From: Alphaproteobacteria bacterium
Lineage (GTDB): Bacteria; Pseudomonadota; Alphaproteobacteria; GCA-2731375
NCBI GenBank assembly: GCA_016776605.1
Contig: JADHTB010000020.1
Location: 1 to 64,000 of the forward strand
Direction: 5' to 3'
Length of the DNA stretch: 64,000 nt
In this document: positions 7,522 through 15,803 of the stretch, one piece after another
Position numbering within the stretch: the first letter of the stretch is position 1
How the letters are laid out: each line of letters starts with the position of its first letter
Translations under genes and position numbers: made by a program
Notes under the pieces: model-generated
Told to the model about the DNA's origin: nothing
The model's database searches: none
The model's input: only the letters and a program-made list of their open reading frames with translations

Positions 7522-8118
7522 TCACCTCAGTCCGCCTATCAATCTCTGGATATCACTTGTCGTGCTGGTCACCTTCGGCAACAGCTCGTTTACTGTGCCA
7601 AGGAGGCTCTTGACGTCTTTTTGGTTGAGAATGTCCTGCAAAATCTTTTCGCCCGCTTTTTCCGATTGCAGGTAAGCGTCGAGCGCAACCTGCACATCCT
7701 TCATCCGGTTGACGTATCTAGCCAGCTCCTGGTTTTTTGCCTTGATCGCCGCCACGTCTCCCGCCAATTTTGCCCTTGCCGTGGCGGATGTGCTACTGGC
7801 CTGGGCCACGTGTCGCAGCATCTCGTCCGCGATCGGTCCGCGGTCATCCTTCGCCGTGGACGGGATCGTCTCGACGGCAACGTTCTTTAATCTGTCCAAG
7901 TTGGATTTTTCAATCCGTGCGATGCGATCCTCCGCCATCGCCGCGATCTTCTCGGCGGCCGCAACCAGAGTATCCGCCTGAACCTGGACGGCCTTTATAG
8001 CGGCGTCAAAATAACCGATCTGAGCCATTGAAAGTTGCTTTACTTCAGGCGGCGTACCGCAGCCGGCCAGCAGCAAGCTGAACAGGATCGGAGCGGTTAT
8101 CAAAATGCGCCGCATCAT
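7522..8118 (-). CDS. predicted lipoprotein, unknown function, coiled-coil
   Basis: A 198-residue protein. With start 8118 the N-terminus is MMRRILITAPILFSLLLAGCG, a lipoprotein signal peptide with lipobox LLAGC. The mature part is dominated by long helices (AAIKAVQVQADTLVAAAEKI, then ELARYVNRMKDVQVALDAYL) and should be a coiled coil on the periplasmic side. A longer in-frame start at 8172 is disfavoured because it would bury the signal peptide and lacks a ribosome site; GGGAGA precedes 8118. It is co-transcribed with the 98-residue gene. No family was recognised. Base composition here is less GC-rich than in neighbouring genes, hinting at transfer. Confidence 0.7.
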   Translation of the reverse strand: MMRRILITAPILFSLLLAGCGTPPEVKQLSMAQIGYFDAAIKAVQVQADTLVAAAEKIAAMAEDRIARIEKSNLDRLKNVAVETIPSTAKDDRGPIADEMLRHVAQASSTSATARAKLAGDVAAIKAKNQELARYVNRMKDVQVALDAYLQSEKAGEKILQDILNQKDVKSLLGTVNELLPKVTSTTSDIQRLIGGLR

Positions 8119-8324
8119 GCTTCTCCCTATTTTACCTAACTTCTTATTAGCGGCCGGCTGTCTGAACGCCACCTGAGATTAGCAAATTATATATGGCCGC
8201 GCGGTTGCAGAAATGTTCCCGCCGCCGGGAATTCTGAAACATGACTGAAACCTGGCACGGAAGCGGACTACATGGAAATTCGAACTACGGTAACAATATG
8301 CTCGCAATTTGGATCGCGCAAGTT

Positions 8325-8370
8325 ACGCCGCCAGCGGTATCCGCTGAAAGTCGTTCTCGCAGGGCAGGCC
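8325..8370 (-). pseudogene. orphan 3' end of a C45-like gene (direct repeat of 10031-10076)
   Basis: The 46 bases match the 3' end of the C45-family gene at 10031-10076 at 42 positions. Read in that frame on the minus strand they give GLPCENDFQRIPLAA then TAA, against GPPCENAYQRIPLAA then TAG in the intact gene. The fragment abuts and overlaps by one base the stop codon of the radical SAM gene. Substitutions are conservative (Phe for Tyr, stop retained), so it may come from a lost paralogue rather than a fresh copy. Confidence 0.7.
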
Positions 8371-9779
8371 TAGAAATCGGCGATCTGGCTCGCCGAGGGT
8401 TCGGCGCAGCAGTACCAGGGCTCGCTTAGGGACGGCACATGGATTGGCGCGGCCAATGTTTCCGATTGATTGAGATCTGGCGCGCTCAGGCCGCATGCTT
8501 CGTGAGCCAGGCGCCAGGCGGCGGTGAATGTATCCCGGCGCGAGGCACCCGCAGCCTCACCTGCCTCCACGGCCTGTTGGACGCGGCCGTGGAGGGCGTC
8601 CATGGCCGGATCGGGATGAGACCATTGGTAGCTAAGGGCGGCGGCATCGAAATGACCCAGATGTTGCTGCATCTCGGGAACCGTCAATAGCCGCGATCCC
8701 TTGGGAATCAGCAGCCGAATTGTCAATTGAACGGGTGCCACGTAGTCCACCAGCCCGAGGGCAACCAAAAGCCGCAGGAGGTCCAGATAGCCTTCGCGGC
8801 TGGACCAAGGCAGGAACGGAATAAAGGTGGGGGACAGCGTCAGGTTCGCGTCGCGCGCCAAACCGGCAAGGCGGATGAAGTCGTCGCGCGTGTGGCCTTT
8901 ATCCAGGATGCGCAAAATTCCGTCGTCGACCGCCTCCACCGCCGTGGTGACAAACAGGCATCCCGTGCGGGTCAGTGTCTGGAAATGGCGTGCGTATTGC
9001 AACAGGTGTTCGACCTTGATGGTAACATCATAGGTCAGCGCCGGGAATTCGGCGTGCAGCTCTTCGATAATGCGGATGGCGTGGCCGACGCCGTTAAAGA
9101 AGTCCGGATCGCCAAAGGTGATATGCGCGGCACCACCCGCTACTTGCTGGCGAATATCCTGCATGACCACGTCGCCTGGAACGATACGAAACCTGCCGTT
9201 ATAAACGGGAACCACCGGGCAATGGCGGCACAGATGCTTGCAGCCACGGCTTGCCTCCGTGTAGCCCACCGTGCGGCGCCCATCGTCGCCCAGCACCACA
9301 TAGGCGTAACGTGACAGCTCTGGCAGGCCGTCCCGCCGTGGCACGCGGAAATCCTGTTTGTTGAGAGAAATAACGGGTTCCAACTGCGCGCCCAAAGCGG
9401 CGGCGCCGTTGGCCGACAACCGTTTGTACAGGCTGACCAGGCCGCTCTCGAATTCGCCACCGAGGACCGTCTCAGCGCCTAATTCTGCCCGCAAATAGTC
9501 TTCGTTCAACGGCGCATAAAGACCGTAAAAGCAAAGATGCGCGGATGGATTAAAGGCCCTGATGCGTGGAACCAGCATGCCGGCCAGGCGGGTCGCCGTA
9601 TGCATGGGCAAATAAATCGCGATCAGGTCGGCCGCGCGTATGGCCGTTTCATCCAGCAATTCTATCGCCAGATCAAGGCAATGCACGTCGGCTCCCGCTT
9701 CCGCGAGCCAGGCCGCTGGTGACGCCAGACCAAAGGGCTGATGCCCAAGTTCATAGGTGGATACAAGTAGGACATTCAT
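8370..9779 (-). CDS. B12-binding/radical SAM protein with CCAEP tail
   Basis: A 469-residue protein. The N-terminal ~125 residues look like a B12-binding (Rossmann) domain. The radical SAM core follows, with the 4Fe-4S motif Cys180-x3-Cys184-x2-Cys187 (EASRGCKHLCRHCP). Near the C-terminus lies PWYCCAEP, with Cys457-Cys458. I recognise this as the CUAEP/CCAEP-tail radical SAM family, in which some members carry selenocysteine at the second position; here both codons are TGC. Eleven residues follow the motif. Start 9779 (MNVLLVSTYELGHQP) is chosen because the upstream extension is low-complexity and off-family. Its substrate is unknown. It lies downstream of the P450/C45 genes on the same strand after a 249-bp gap. 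Confidence 0.85.
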   Translation of the reverse strand: MNVLLVSTYELGHQPFGLASPAAWLAEAGADVHCLDLAIELLDETAIRAADLIAIYLPMHTATRLAGMLVPRIRAFNPSAHLCFYGLYAPLNEDYLRAELGAETVLGGEFESGLVSLYKRLSANGAAALGAQLEPVISLNKQDFRVPRRDGLPELSRYAYVVLGDDGRRTVGYTEASRGCKHLCRHCPVVPVYNGRFRIVPGDVVMQDIRQQVAGGAAHITFGDPDFFNGVGHAIRIIEELHAEFPALTYDVTIKVEHLLQYARHFQTLTRTGCLFVTTAVEAVDDGILRILDKGHTRDDFIRLAGLARDANLTLSPTFIPFLPWSSREGYLDLLRLLVALGLVDYVAPVQLTIRLLIPKGSRLLTVPEMQQHLGHFDAAALSYQWSHPDPAMDALHGRVQQAVEAGEAAGASRRDTFTAAWRLAHEACGLSAPDLNQSETLAAPIHVPSLSEPWYCCAEPSASQIADF

Positions 9780-10028
9780 GGCGTTTTTCCGCAGGTGGTC
9801 TGGTGACGGGAGATACAGTGGTGGGTGGCATGAGGGTGGGTGATCATGCCGGTGGCATGAGACGGGCCCCAATGTTCGCGCATGCCGCTCTTGCCCGGTT
9901 GATAATTTGGAATGGCTCCGCCAGCATGATGGCGCGACTCTAGCGTAAATGACCCCGCTTGTGTTGCGAAAATCCTATCCCTGACGACATACTCGCACGT
10001 CGTTCATCATCGCCTCCACAATAAAACC

Positions 10029-11138
10029 CTACGCCGCCAGCGGTATCCGCTGATATGCGTTCTCGCAGGGCGGGCCGTCACTGGCGTACATGACCTGGTC
10101 GTTCAGGGCCAGGATCACCGAGGCGACGGTTAGTTTTTTGTTGCCTGCCGGTTCGTCATCGCCTTCGTGGCGGCAGATGGCGTAGGGATGGCCGAAATGA
10201 TCCCCCAACAGGCGTTGCGCCAGGGCCAGATCCACCGGGCCGTTGCGCTGTTCCAGCAGGCGGCGCAGGCGCTGGCTGCGGTACAGGGTGGAAGGGCCCT
10301 GTAATTCCAGCATGGAATTGATGCCGTTCCAGACCTCGAAATGATTGGCGTGGGTTAACAGGCCGTCGCTGGGATAGAGGTAATTGGCCTTTTCCGGCGC
10401 GGTTTCCAGGTCGATGACCTCGCCGTCCGCATGGCCGATCAGGAAGTTGCCGGAGGTATTGCGGTTCGTTGACAACACCGCCTTGATCGCCTCGTTCATA
10501 TTGCGGGCGTTCATGATATCGCGCACCCGCATGTGAAACGGCCGTTGTTCCAGGTTGTTGCCGTCCTGATCCGAAATCAGGCCATTCACGCACAGGCCAA
10601 GACCGCTCTCGTTCAGACCGATCATGCCGCCGACGATGCCCGCCTGGGTCATGCAGATGAAATTGGGGCGGTCCGGGCGCTCTACCCGCATCACAAAACA
10701 TTGGCCACGGATATCGGCCAGCCAGTCCCAGTTCTGCCCGATCATGGTACCGCCGTCGTGGGTCACCTCCGGCAGGGCGGCAAAGGCGGTACAGCCATCG
10801 CGCTGATCCGCCGCCGTCAGGGTCCCCCGGGTCTCGCGCAACGACGACAGGTAGGTCAACTCGTAACGGGCATTCAGCACGGCGATCTGTTCCAGGGGCA
10901 GATCCGCCCCCTCGGCCACGCCGGCCATTTCCACGGCGTATTCTTCATCGAAGTCTCTGATCCGCCGGGCCCAGTCATGGCCGCCGCGCAGAACGCTATC
11001 GCGATCATTGCCCGCCATGGCGAACCGGTTCAGATAGATTTCTATATTCTCGCGGATCTGGTCGGGAAACCGCCGGCCATGGACAAGGCCCCGTTCGTGC
11101 GGATCAGCCCCCAGATTGAGAATTTCCAGTTCGGCCAT
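10029..11138 (-). CDS. C45-family peptidase / acyl-CoA:6-APA acyltransferase-like protein
   Basis: A 369-residue Ntn-hydrolase of the C45 (isopenicillin-N acyltransferase) family. These proenzymes cleave themselves at a Gly-Cys bond to expose an N-terminal cysteine nucleophile. The matching site is Gly115-Cys116 in RDGCTAFAALPEV, followed by GQNWDW. The early LGADPHERGLVHG segment is also typical. It could hydrolyse or transfer acyl groups on amides; bacterial members are mostly uncharacterised. Start 11138 has AAGGAG upstream, and a longer frame is disfavoured. It is the last gene of a tight minus-strand operon (32 bp after the carboxymuconolactone decarboxylase-like gene). Its 3' end is duplicated at 8325-8370. 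Confidence 0.85.
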   Translation of the reverse strand: MAELEILNLGADPHERGLVHGRRFPDQIRENIEIYLNRFAMAGNDRDSVLRGGHDWARRIRDFDEEYAVEMAGVAEGADLPLEQIAVLNARYELTYLSSLRETRGTLTAADQRDGCTAFAALPEVTHDGGTMIGQNWDWLADIRGQCFVMRVERPDRPNFICMTQAGIVGGMIGLNESGLGLCVNGLISDQDGNNLEQRPFHMRVRDIMNARNMNEAIKAVLSTNRNTSGNFLIGHADGEVIDLETAPEKANYLYPSDGLLTHANHFEVWNGINSMLELQGPSTLYRSQRLRRLLEQRNGPVDLALAQRLLGDHFGHPYAICRHEGDDEPAGNKKLTVASVILALNDQVMYASDGPPCENAYQRIPLAA

Positions 11139-11170
11139 GCTGCTACCTACTCCTTGCTTTCTTTTGGGTT

Positions 11171-11536
11171 TTATTTGGTGTCTTCTTCGGGCCAAACCTC
11201 GGCCAGCACCCGGAAGGCCGAGGCGGCGACGGGCCAGCCGGCGTAATGGGCGGCGTGGATGATCATACCTTCGATCCGCTCGCGGGGCAGGCCCAGGTTT
11301 TGTGCGGCACGAAAATGGATATGCTGTTCGGCTTCGCGGTTCAGGGCCACCAGGATGGTGCAGGTGACCAGAGAGCGTTCTTCCAGGCTCAACTCCTCTC
11401 CCTGCCAGACATCACCGAACAGATGTTCCAAATTGTAGTCGACAAATTTTTTCGGCACCCGGGGGCCCGGTGCGGCGCCTTTCAGGATGATGCGGGCCAG
11501 GGCTTTGCCTTTTTCACGTTTCTCGATATCGCTCAT
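11171..11536 (-). CDS. carboxymuconolactone decarboxylase (CMD) family protein
   Basis: A 121-residue single-domain CMD/AhpD-like protein. It shows the family helices, including LEERSLVTCTILVALNREAE, then QHIHFRAAQNLGLPRERIEGM and HAAHYAGWPVAASAF. The AhpD CxxC pair is absent, so it is closer to the gamma-carboxymuconolactone decarboxylase branch. It may decarboxylate or isomerise a ring lactone. Its ATG overlaps the stop of the upstream P450 (ATGA, 11533-11536), so translation is coupled. The operon context suggests it acts on an oxygenated product of the P450s, which is inference. Confidence 0.88.
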   Translation of the reverse strand: MSDIEKREKGKALARIILKGAAPGPRVPKKFVDYNLEHLFGDVWQGEELSLEERSLVTCTILVALNREAEQHIHFRAAQNLGLPRERIEGMIIHAAHYAGWPVAASAFRVLAEVWPEEDTK

Positions 11537-12783
11537 GGGTTTTGTTCCTTCAGGCTGACGCTCAGGGGCAGGTTGCGCAGGCCCAGCAACCGGTTGTTGG
11601 GGATCCATTCGGCCGCGCCGTGCAAATCGAAACGCGCGATGCGGCGCAATAATTCCTCCAGCGCGATGCCTATTTCCAGCCTGGCCAGGCCGGCGCCCAG
11701 GCAGATATGGGCGCCAAAGCCAAAACTGATATGCCGGTTCGGCGTGCGCGCCACATCAAAGGTGAAGGGATCGTCGAACATGGCGCTATCACGGTTGGCG
11801 GACATCTCCCAAATCGTCACCTTGTCGCCGCGTTTCAGGGGCCTGCCGCCAAGTTCGGTATCCTGGGTCACGGTGCGGCGTTTGTATATGGACGGCGTCA
11901 TCCAGCGCAGCATCTCCTCGATGGCGCCCTTGATCATCCCCGGATCGTCCCGCAATCGCTGTAGCTGTTCGGGATGTTCGATCAACATTCGCAGGCCACC
12001 GCCGATGGCGCTGCGGGTGGTTTCGGCCCCGGCGGGGAACAGCAGAATGAAGAAATTCGTCAACTCCTCGTCGGTCAGGGCGCGGCCGCCCTCGTCATCA
12101 AGGCGGGCGTGGACAATTTTCGAGAGGATATCGTCCTTGGGATCGTCGCGTTTCTCGGCAATGATGCCCCGCGCATAGTCCCGGATTTTAACGACATATT
12201 CCTTGGCCATGACATTCGGGCTGTCCGCTTCCAGGCCATGGTCGATCCAATCACATAGCTGACCCCGGTCTTCCTGGGGCACGCCAAGGACGATGCATAT
12301 GGCCTGCAAGGGCAATTCGCGGGAAAAATGCGGCACGAAATTAAAAACCTCGCCGACGGGGAAATCATCGATCAGCAGATTGGCCCGGCGGCGCAATTCA
12401 TCCCCCAGTCGGCCCACGGCCTGGGCGGTAAAGCCCTTGTTGACCAGGCCGCGCAGCACCCGGTGGTGCGGGTCATCGGTATAGTTCAGGACTTTGCCGG
12501 CGGCCCGCTCGTCCTTCAAGGTGGTGCCGCCGCCCTGCCTCTCACCGCCGGTGTCAGAGGAATAGATCGCCGGCGTACGCAGGACCTCCATTATATCGGC
12601 ATAGCGGCTGACCACCCAAAAGCCTTCGCCATCAGGCGAAACGGGGGTTGCCGCATGCCAATGCACCGGATCGTTTTCCCGCAGCCAGGTGAAAAAGCCG
12701 TGGGGAAAACCGTTCTTGAAACTTGCGTCGCTTGATAGGTCGACCGCCGGTATTTCCGCCGATAGCGCGCCGTTGCCCGTCAT
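11533..12783 (-). CDS. cytochrome P450
   Basis: A 416-residue soluble bacterial P450. The I-helix oxygen-activation motif is AGAETT, the K-helix ExxR is EEMLRW, and the heme-binding loop is FGFGAHICLGAGLARLE with the cysteine thiolate ligand. Length and lack of a membrane anchor fit class I bacterial P450s that need ferredoxin and a reductase; neither is in the window. It lies between a second P450 (5 nt upstream) and the CMD gene (4-nt overlap). Start 12783 gives MTGNGALSAEIP; a longer frame at 12849 would overlap the upstream P450. Its substrate is unknown. Confidence 0.93.
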   Translation of the reverse strand: MTGNGALSAEIPAVDLSSDASFKNGFPHGFFTWLRENDPVHWHAATPVSPDGEGFWVVSRYADIMEVLRTPAIYSSDTGGERQGGGTTLKDERAAGKVLNYTDDPHHRVLRGLVNKGFTAQAVGRLGDELRRRANLLIDDFPVGEVFNFVPHFSRELPLQAICIVLGVPQEDRGQLCDWIDHGLEADSPNVMAKEYVVKIRDYARGIIAEKRDDPKDDILSKIVHARLDDEGGRALTDEELTNFFILLFPAGAETTRSAIGGGLRMLIEHPEQLQRLRDDPGMIKGAIEEMLRWMTPSIYKRRTVTQDTELGGRPLKRGDKVTIWEMSANRDSAMFDDPFTFDVARTPNRHISFGFGAHICLGAGLARLEIGIALEELLRRIARFDLHGAAEWIPNNRLLGLRNLPLSVSLKEQNP

Positions 12784-12788
12784 GGCGA

Positions 12789-14033
12789 TCAAGCGCCGAT
12801 GCGCAGCTGCATGGCGGGTTGACCACGCAGGGACATGTTGTTGCGCCATTTAACGTCGTCGTGCGCCAAACTCAGTTTGGGAAAGCGCCGCAGCAAGGCC
12901 GGCAGCGCGACCTCCATCTCCAGCCGCGCCAAAGGCCCGCCAAGACAGAAGTGCGGTCCATAGCCAAACGCAATGTGCTGTTTGCTGTCGGGACGGCGGA
13001 TATCAAACCTGTCGGGCTGTTCGAACTTGCGCCAATCGTGGTTTGCCGCCAGGCAGTAGAGAAAGATCTTGTCGCCCTTGGATATGCTGCGGCCGTGCCA
13101 TTCAAAATCCTGCGCGGCGTAACGCATGAGCATGAACAAGGCGCCATCGTAGCGCAGGATCTCCTCCACCGCGCCGGCAACCACGGAGCGGTCATCGAGA
13201 TTGTCCCGCAAATCCTGCATTTGTTCGGGATGGCGGAGCAAAGTGCGTACGCCGCTGGACAGCAGGTTCATGGTCGTCTCGTGGCCGGCAAACAGGAACA
13301 GGATCAAATTACCGATCAATTCGTCCGTGCTCATCCGGTCATCGCCGTCGCGGGCCGCGATCAACAGGTCGATAATGGCGTCCTGGGGATTGGCCCGCCG
13401 CGCGGCGATGAAATCCATCAAATATGCGGTCATCTCGTAAGTCGCATAGGCCGGCGGGCGAATGATATCCTCGCCCGGCGCGCCCAGGCCCTTGGCAATT
13501 TCGTCCGACCAACGATGCAGATCATGCAATATGGTCGTCGGCACACCGATCAACAGGGCGATCACCGCCGCCGGCAGTGGATAGGCAAAGGATTTGACAA
13601 AATCGCAATCGCCGCTGGCCGGCATGTCGGCCAGCAGACCATCGACAATTTCGGAAATTTGGGGCCGCATCGCCTCGATCGCCGTGGGTGTCAGGCCCCG
13701 GTTGGCCAGCGTGCGCAGCCGTGTGTGGTCCGGCGGCTCGGATATCACCATCCAGGTTTGCAGGGAATTGCGATAGGCGCGATAGATTTCCCGGAATTCC
13801 TCCTCGAACCGCTCCGGCGCCGGCATGGGGCGGGAGACCGCGAGACGGCGGTCATGAAAACCCGCGCGCACATCGTCATAACGGGTGATCATCCAGGCCC
13901 CGGCATCGCCCGACCAGTGGATGTGATCCTCTTCCTGCAGGCGCTGCAAAAGGGGGATCGGATCGGCCATATCGGGGATCAGGTTGGGATTTACCTGGAT
14001 CGGGGGGCCAGCCGTATTCCCAGCCGTACTCAT
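12789..14033 (-). CDS. cytochrome P450
   Basis: A 414-residue soluble P450 with AGHETT in the I helix, EEILRY as the K-helix ExxR motif and FGYGPHFCLGGPLARLEM as the heme loop. It resembles the bacterial CYP families that oxidise terpenoids, fatty acids or steroids, but the motif sequence alone does not decide the substrate. It lies 20 bp after an SDR gene and 5 nt before the second P450, so all are one transcript. The two P450s differ clearly along their length and are therefore not a recent tandem duplication. Start 14033 sits just after a GTAGG site. Confidence 0.93.
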   Translation of the reverse strand: MSTAGNTAGPPIQVNPNLIPDMADPIPLLQRLQEEDHIHWSGDAGAWMITRYDDVRAGFHDRRLAVSRPMPAPERFEEEFREIYRAYRNSLQTWMVISEPPDHTRLRTLANRGLTPTAIEAMRPQISEIVDGLLADMPASGDCDFVKSFAYPLPAAVIALLIGVPTTILHDLHRWSDEIAKGLGAPGEDIIRPPAYATYEMTAYLMDFIAARRANPQDAIIDLLIAARDGDDRMSTDELIGNLILFLFAGHETTMNLLSSGVRTLLRHPEQMQDLRDNLDDRSVVAGAVEEILRYDGALFMLMRYAAQDFEWHGRSISKGDKIFLYCLAANHDWRKFEQPDRFDIRRPDSKQHIAFGYGPHFCLGGPLARLEMEVALPALLRRFPKLSLAHDDVKWRNNMSLRGQPAMQLRIGA

Positions 14034-14053
14034 CCTACCGTGCTCATGCTGCC

Positions 14054-14833
14054 TCAACCTTTCCAATGGGCGGAAAAGCCCGCGGTCATACCACCGTCCA
14101 CGACAATATGCTGGCCATTCAGCCAACCGATCTGGCCTTCCGCCAGATGCACCAATGCCTCGGCAATGTCATCGGGCCGGCCGGCGCGTCCAACCATATC
14201 AATCATGGTCTGCATGGTCTCGGCGCCCACGTCCACCGTGAAATCGGGCAGGATCGGCGTGTCGACGGGGCCCGGCCCCACATCGTTGACCCGGATGCCA
14301 CGGGCCAGTCCCCTGCCCGCCAAAAGCATGGTGTAGACCACCACCGCCTCCTTGGAAAAAGTATAGGCGTCCGTGCCCACGGCGCCAGCGTTCTCTGTCC
14401 ACCAGGCCAGACCATCTGCAAAACTTTTCGTGGCCAGAGCCTCGGCCAGATAGCCGCGCCGCTTGCGCCAGTTGTTGCCGGCGACGGAGGATACGCTGAC
14501 CACCGTGCCGCCATCGGCCAGGCGGTCCCAGATTTTTTCGGTCAAATAGCGCAGGCCCAGGAAATTCACCTTGAAGGTTAATTCCGCGCCCACGGTGCCC
14601 GGCACCCCGGCCACATTCAGCAATGATGAATAGGGCCCGTCCAGTTCGCCCAGGGCCGCATCGATGCTGGCCGGGTCGCTCAAATCACAGGAAAGGTGGC
14701 GGACGTCCGGGTTGTTCGACGGTTTGATATCCAGCGAGACCACGGAATGGCCGCGCGCCAGCAACTGCTTTGCCGTTGCCTCGCCGACGCCCGAGGCGCC
14801 GCCGGTCAAAAGAACTGGATGTTTTAGTTGCAT
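14054..14833 (-). CDS. short-chain dehydrogenase/reductase
   Basis: A 259-residue classical SDR. The NAD(P) motif is TGGASGVG near the N-terminus, and the catalytic Tyr-Lys is in DAYTFSKEAVV. Ser is in VSSVAGNN. A 30-residue insertion before the catalytic Tyr, as in 3-alpha-hydroxysteroid dehydrogenase-like SDRs, is visible (KRRGYLAEALATKSFADGLA). It oxidises or reduces a hydroxyl/keto group, probably in the same pathway as the two P450s. It is the first gene of the minus-strand operon. AGGGGAAATACC precedes ATG 14833. It is divergent from the luciferase-like gene at 14946, leaving a 112-bp shared regulatory gap. Confidence 0.9.
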   Translation of the reverse strand: MQLKHPVLLTGGASGVGEATAKQLLARGHSVVSLDIKPSNNPDVRHLSCDLSDPASIDAALGELDGPYSSLLNVAGVPGTVGAELTFKVNFLGLRYLTEKIWDRLADGGTVVSVSSVAGNNWRKRRGYLAEALATKSFADGLAWWTENAGAVGTDAYTFSKEAVVVYTMLLAGRGLARGIRVNDVGPGPVDTPILPDFTVDVGAETMQTMIDMVGRAGRPDDIAEALVHLAEGQIGWLNGQHIVVDGGMTAGFSAHWKG

Positions 14834-14945
14834 GGTATTTCCCCTAAGCTCTGTTTTGCCTGATTTTGACCTATTATCGTGCATCGGTACAGTGCCATAG
14901 GCCGGAATGGCAGACACGGAATGGAGGCAGGGAATGGAGGCAGGA

Positions 14946-15800
14946 ATGGAATTCGGCATTTGCATGTTCGCGACGGACTATTCGATGCAGGCGGCGGACT
15001 TGGCGGTCGCGGTCGAAGCGCGTGGTTTCGACGCCCTTTTCATCCCCGACCATACCCATATTCCGGCCAGCCGCGACAGCCAATACACCCTGGGCGGCGA
15101 GCTGCCGCCGGACTATTCCCATAACCTGGATATGTTTCTGGCCCTGACGGCGGCAGCGGCCGTGACCACGCGCATCCGTCTTGGCACCGGCATCTGTCTG
15201 GTGACCGAGCGTGACCCGATCATCACCGCCAAGGAGGTCGCCAGCCTGGACCACATCTCGGGCGGGCGGCTTGATTTCGGCATCGGCGGGGGCTGGAACC
15301 GCGAGGAGATGGAAAATCACGGCGCACCGTGGAACCGCCGCTGGAAGGTGGCGCGGGAACGGATCGAGGCGATGATCGCCATCTGGACCGGGGATGAGGC
15401 AAGTTATGCGGGCGAGTTCGTTAATTTCGAAGGCGTTCAGTCCTGGCCCAAACCGGTACAAAAGCCATACCCGCCGATCTTCGTTGGCGGCGATGCCCCC
15501 GGGACCTTTGGCCGGGTGCTGAATTATGGTAACGGCTGGATTCCCATGCTGGCGACGGACGGCAACCAATTTGATCTAAAGGCCGCCCGCATGGCCGAGC
15601 TGGCCGCGCTTGCCAAGGAGGCTGGCCATAAACCCTACCCCATCACCACCTTCGGCACCCCCCGCGACCCGGACGCCATCGCAAAACTGGCCCAGGCCGG
15701 TGTGACGCGCTGCATCTTTGGTCTTACGGCCGCGCCGGCGGAAGATGTCCTGCCCCGCCTGGACAAGATCGCCCGGCTGGTCGAGACGATGCGGGGATAG
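14946..15800 (+). CDS. LLM-class (luciferase-like) flavin/F420-dependent oxidoreductase
   Basis: A 284-residue TIM-barrel protein of the bacterial luciferase-like monooxygenase class. Visible family segments are ARGFDALFIPDHTHIP, TRIRLGTGICLV, LDHISGGRLDFGIGGGWN and PPIFVGGDAP. This is the TIGR03619-like branch, often labelled F420-dependent; whether F420 or FMN is used here cannot be told. Several in-frame ATGs exist upstream; 14946 matches the family start (MEFGICMFATDYSM) and has GGAGGCAGGA before it. It is divergent from the P450 operon and may share its regulation. It ends 3 bp before the convergent DUF2182 gene. Confidence 0.88.
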   Translation: MEFGICMFATDYSMQAADLAVAVEARGFDALFIPDHTHIPASRDSQYTLGGELPPDYSHNLDMFLALTAAAAVTTRIRLGTGICLVTERDPIITAKEVASLDHISGGRLDFGIGGGWNREEMENHGAPWNRRWKVARERIEAMIAIWTGDEASYAGEFVNFEGVQSWPKPVQKPYPPIFVGGDAPGTFGRVLNYGNGWIPMLATDGNQFDLKAARMAELAALAKEAGHKPYPITTFGTPRDPDAIAKLAQAGVTRCIFGLTAAPAEDVLPRLDKIARLVETMRG

Positions 15801-15803
15801 GTT

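Noticed and set aside
9780-10028. Cobalamin riboswitch ahead of the radical SAM gene
   Set aside because: I looked for the conserved B12-box on the minus strand and did not find it; only repeated GGTGGCATGAG-like motifs are seen.
12723-14336. 537-codon open frame on the plus strand
   Set aside because: It is antisense to a P450 and an SDR with full motifs; its composition is low-complexity and Gly/His/Gln/Arg-rich.
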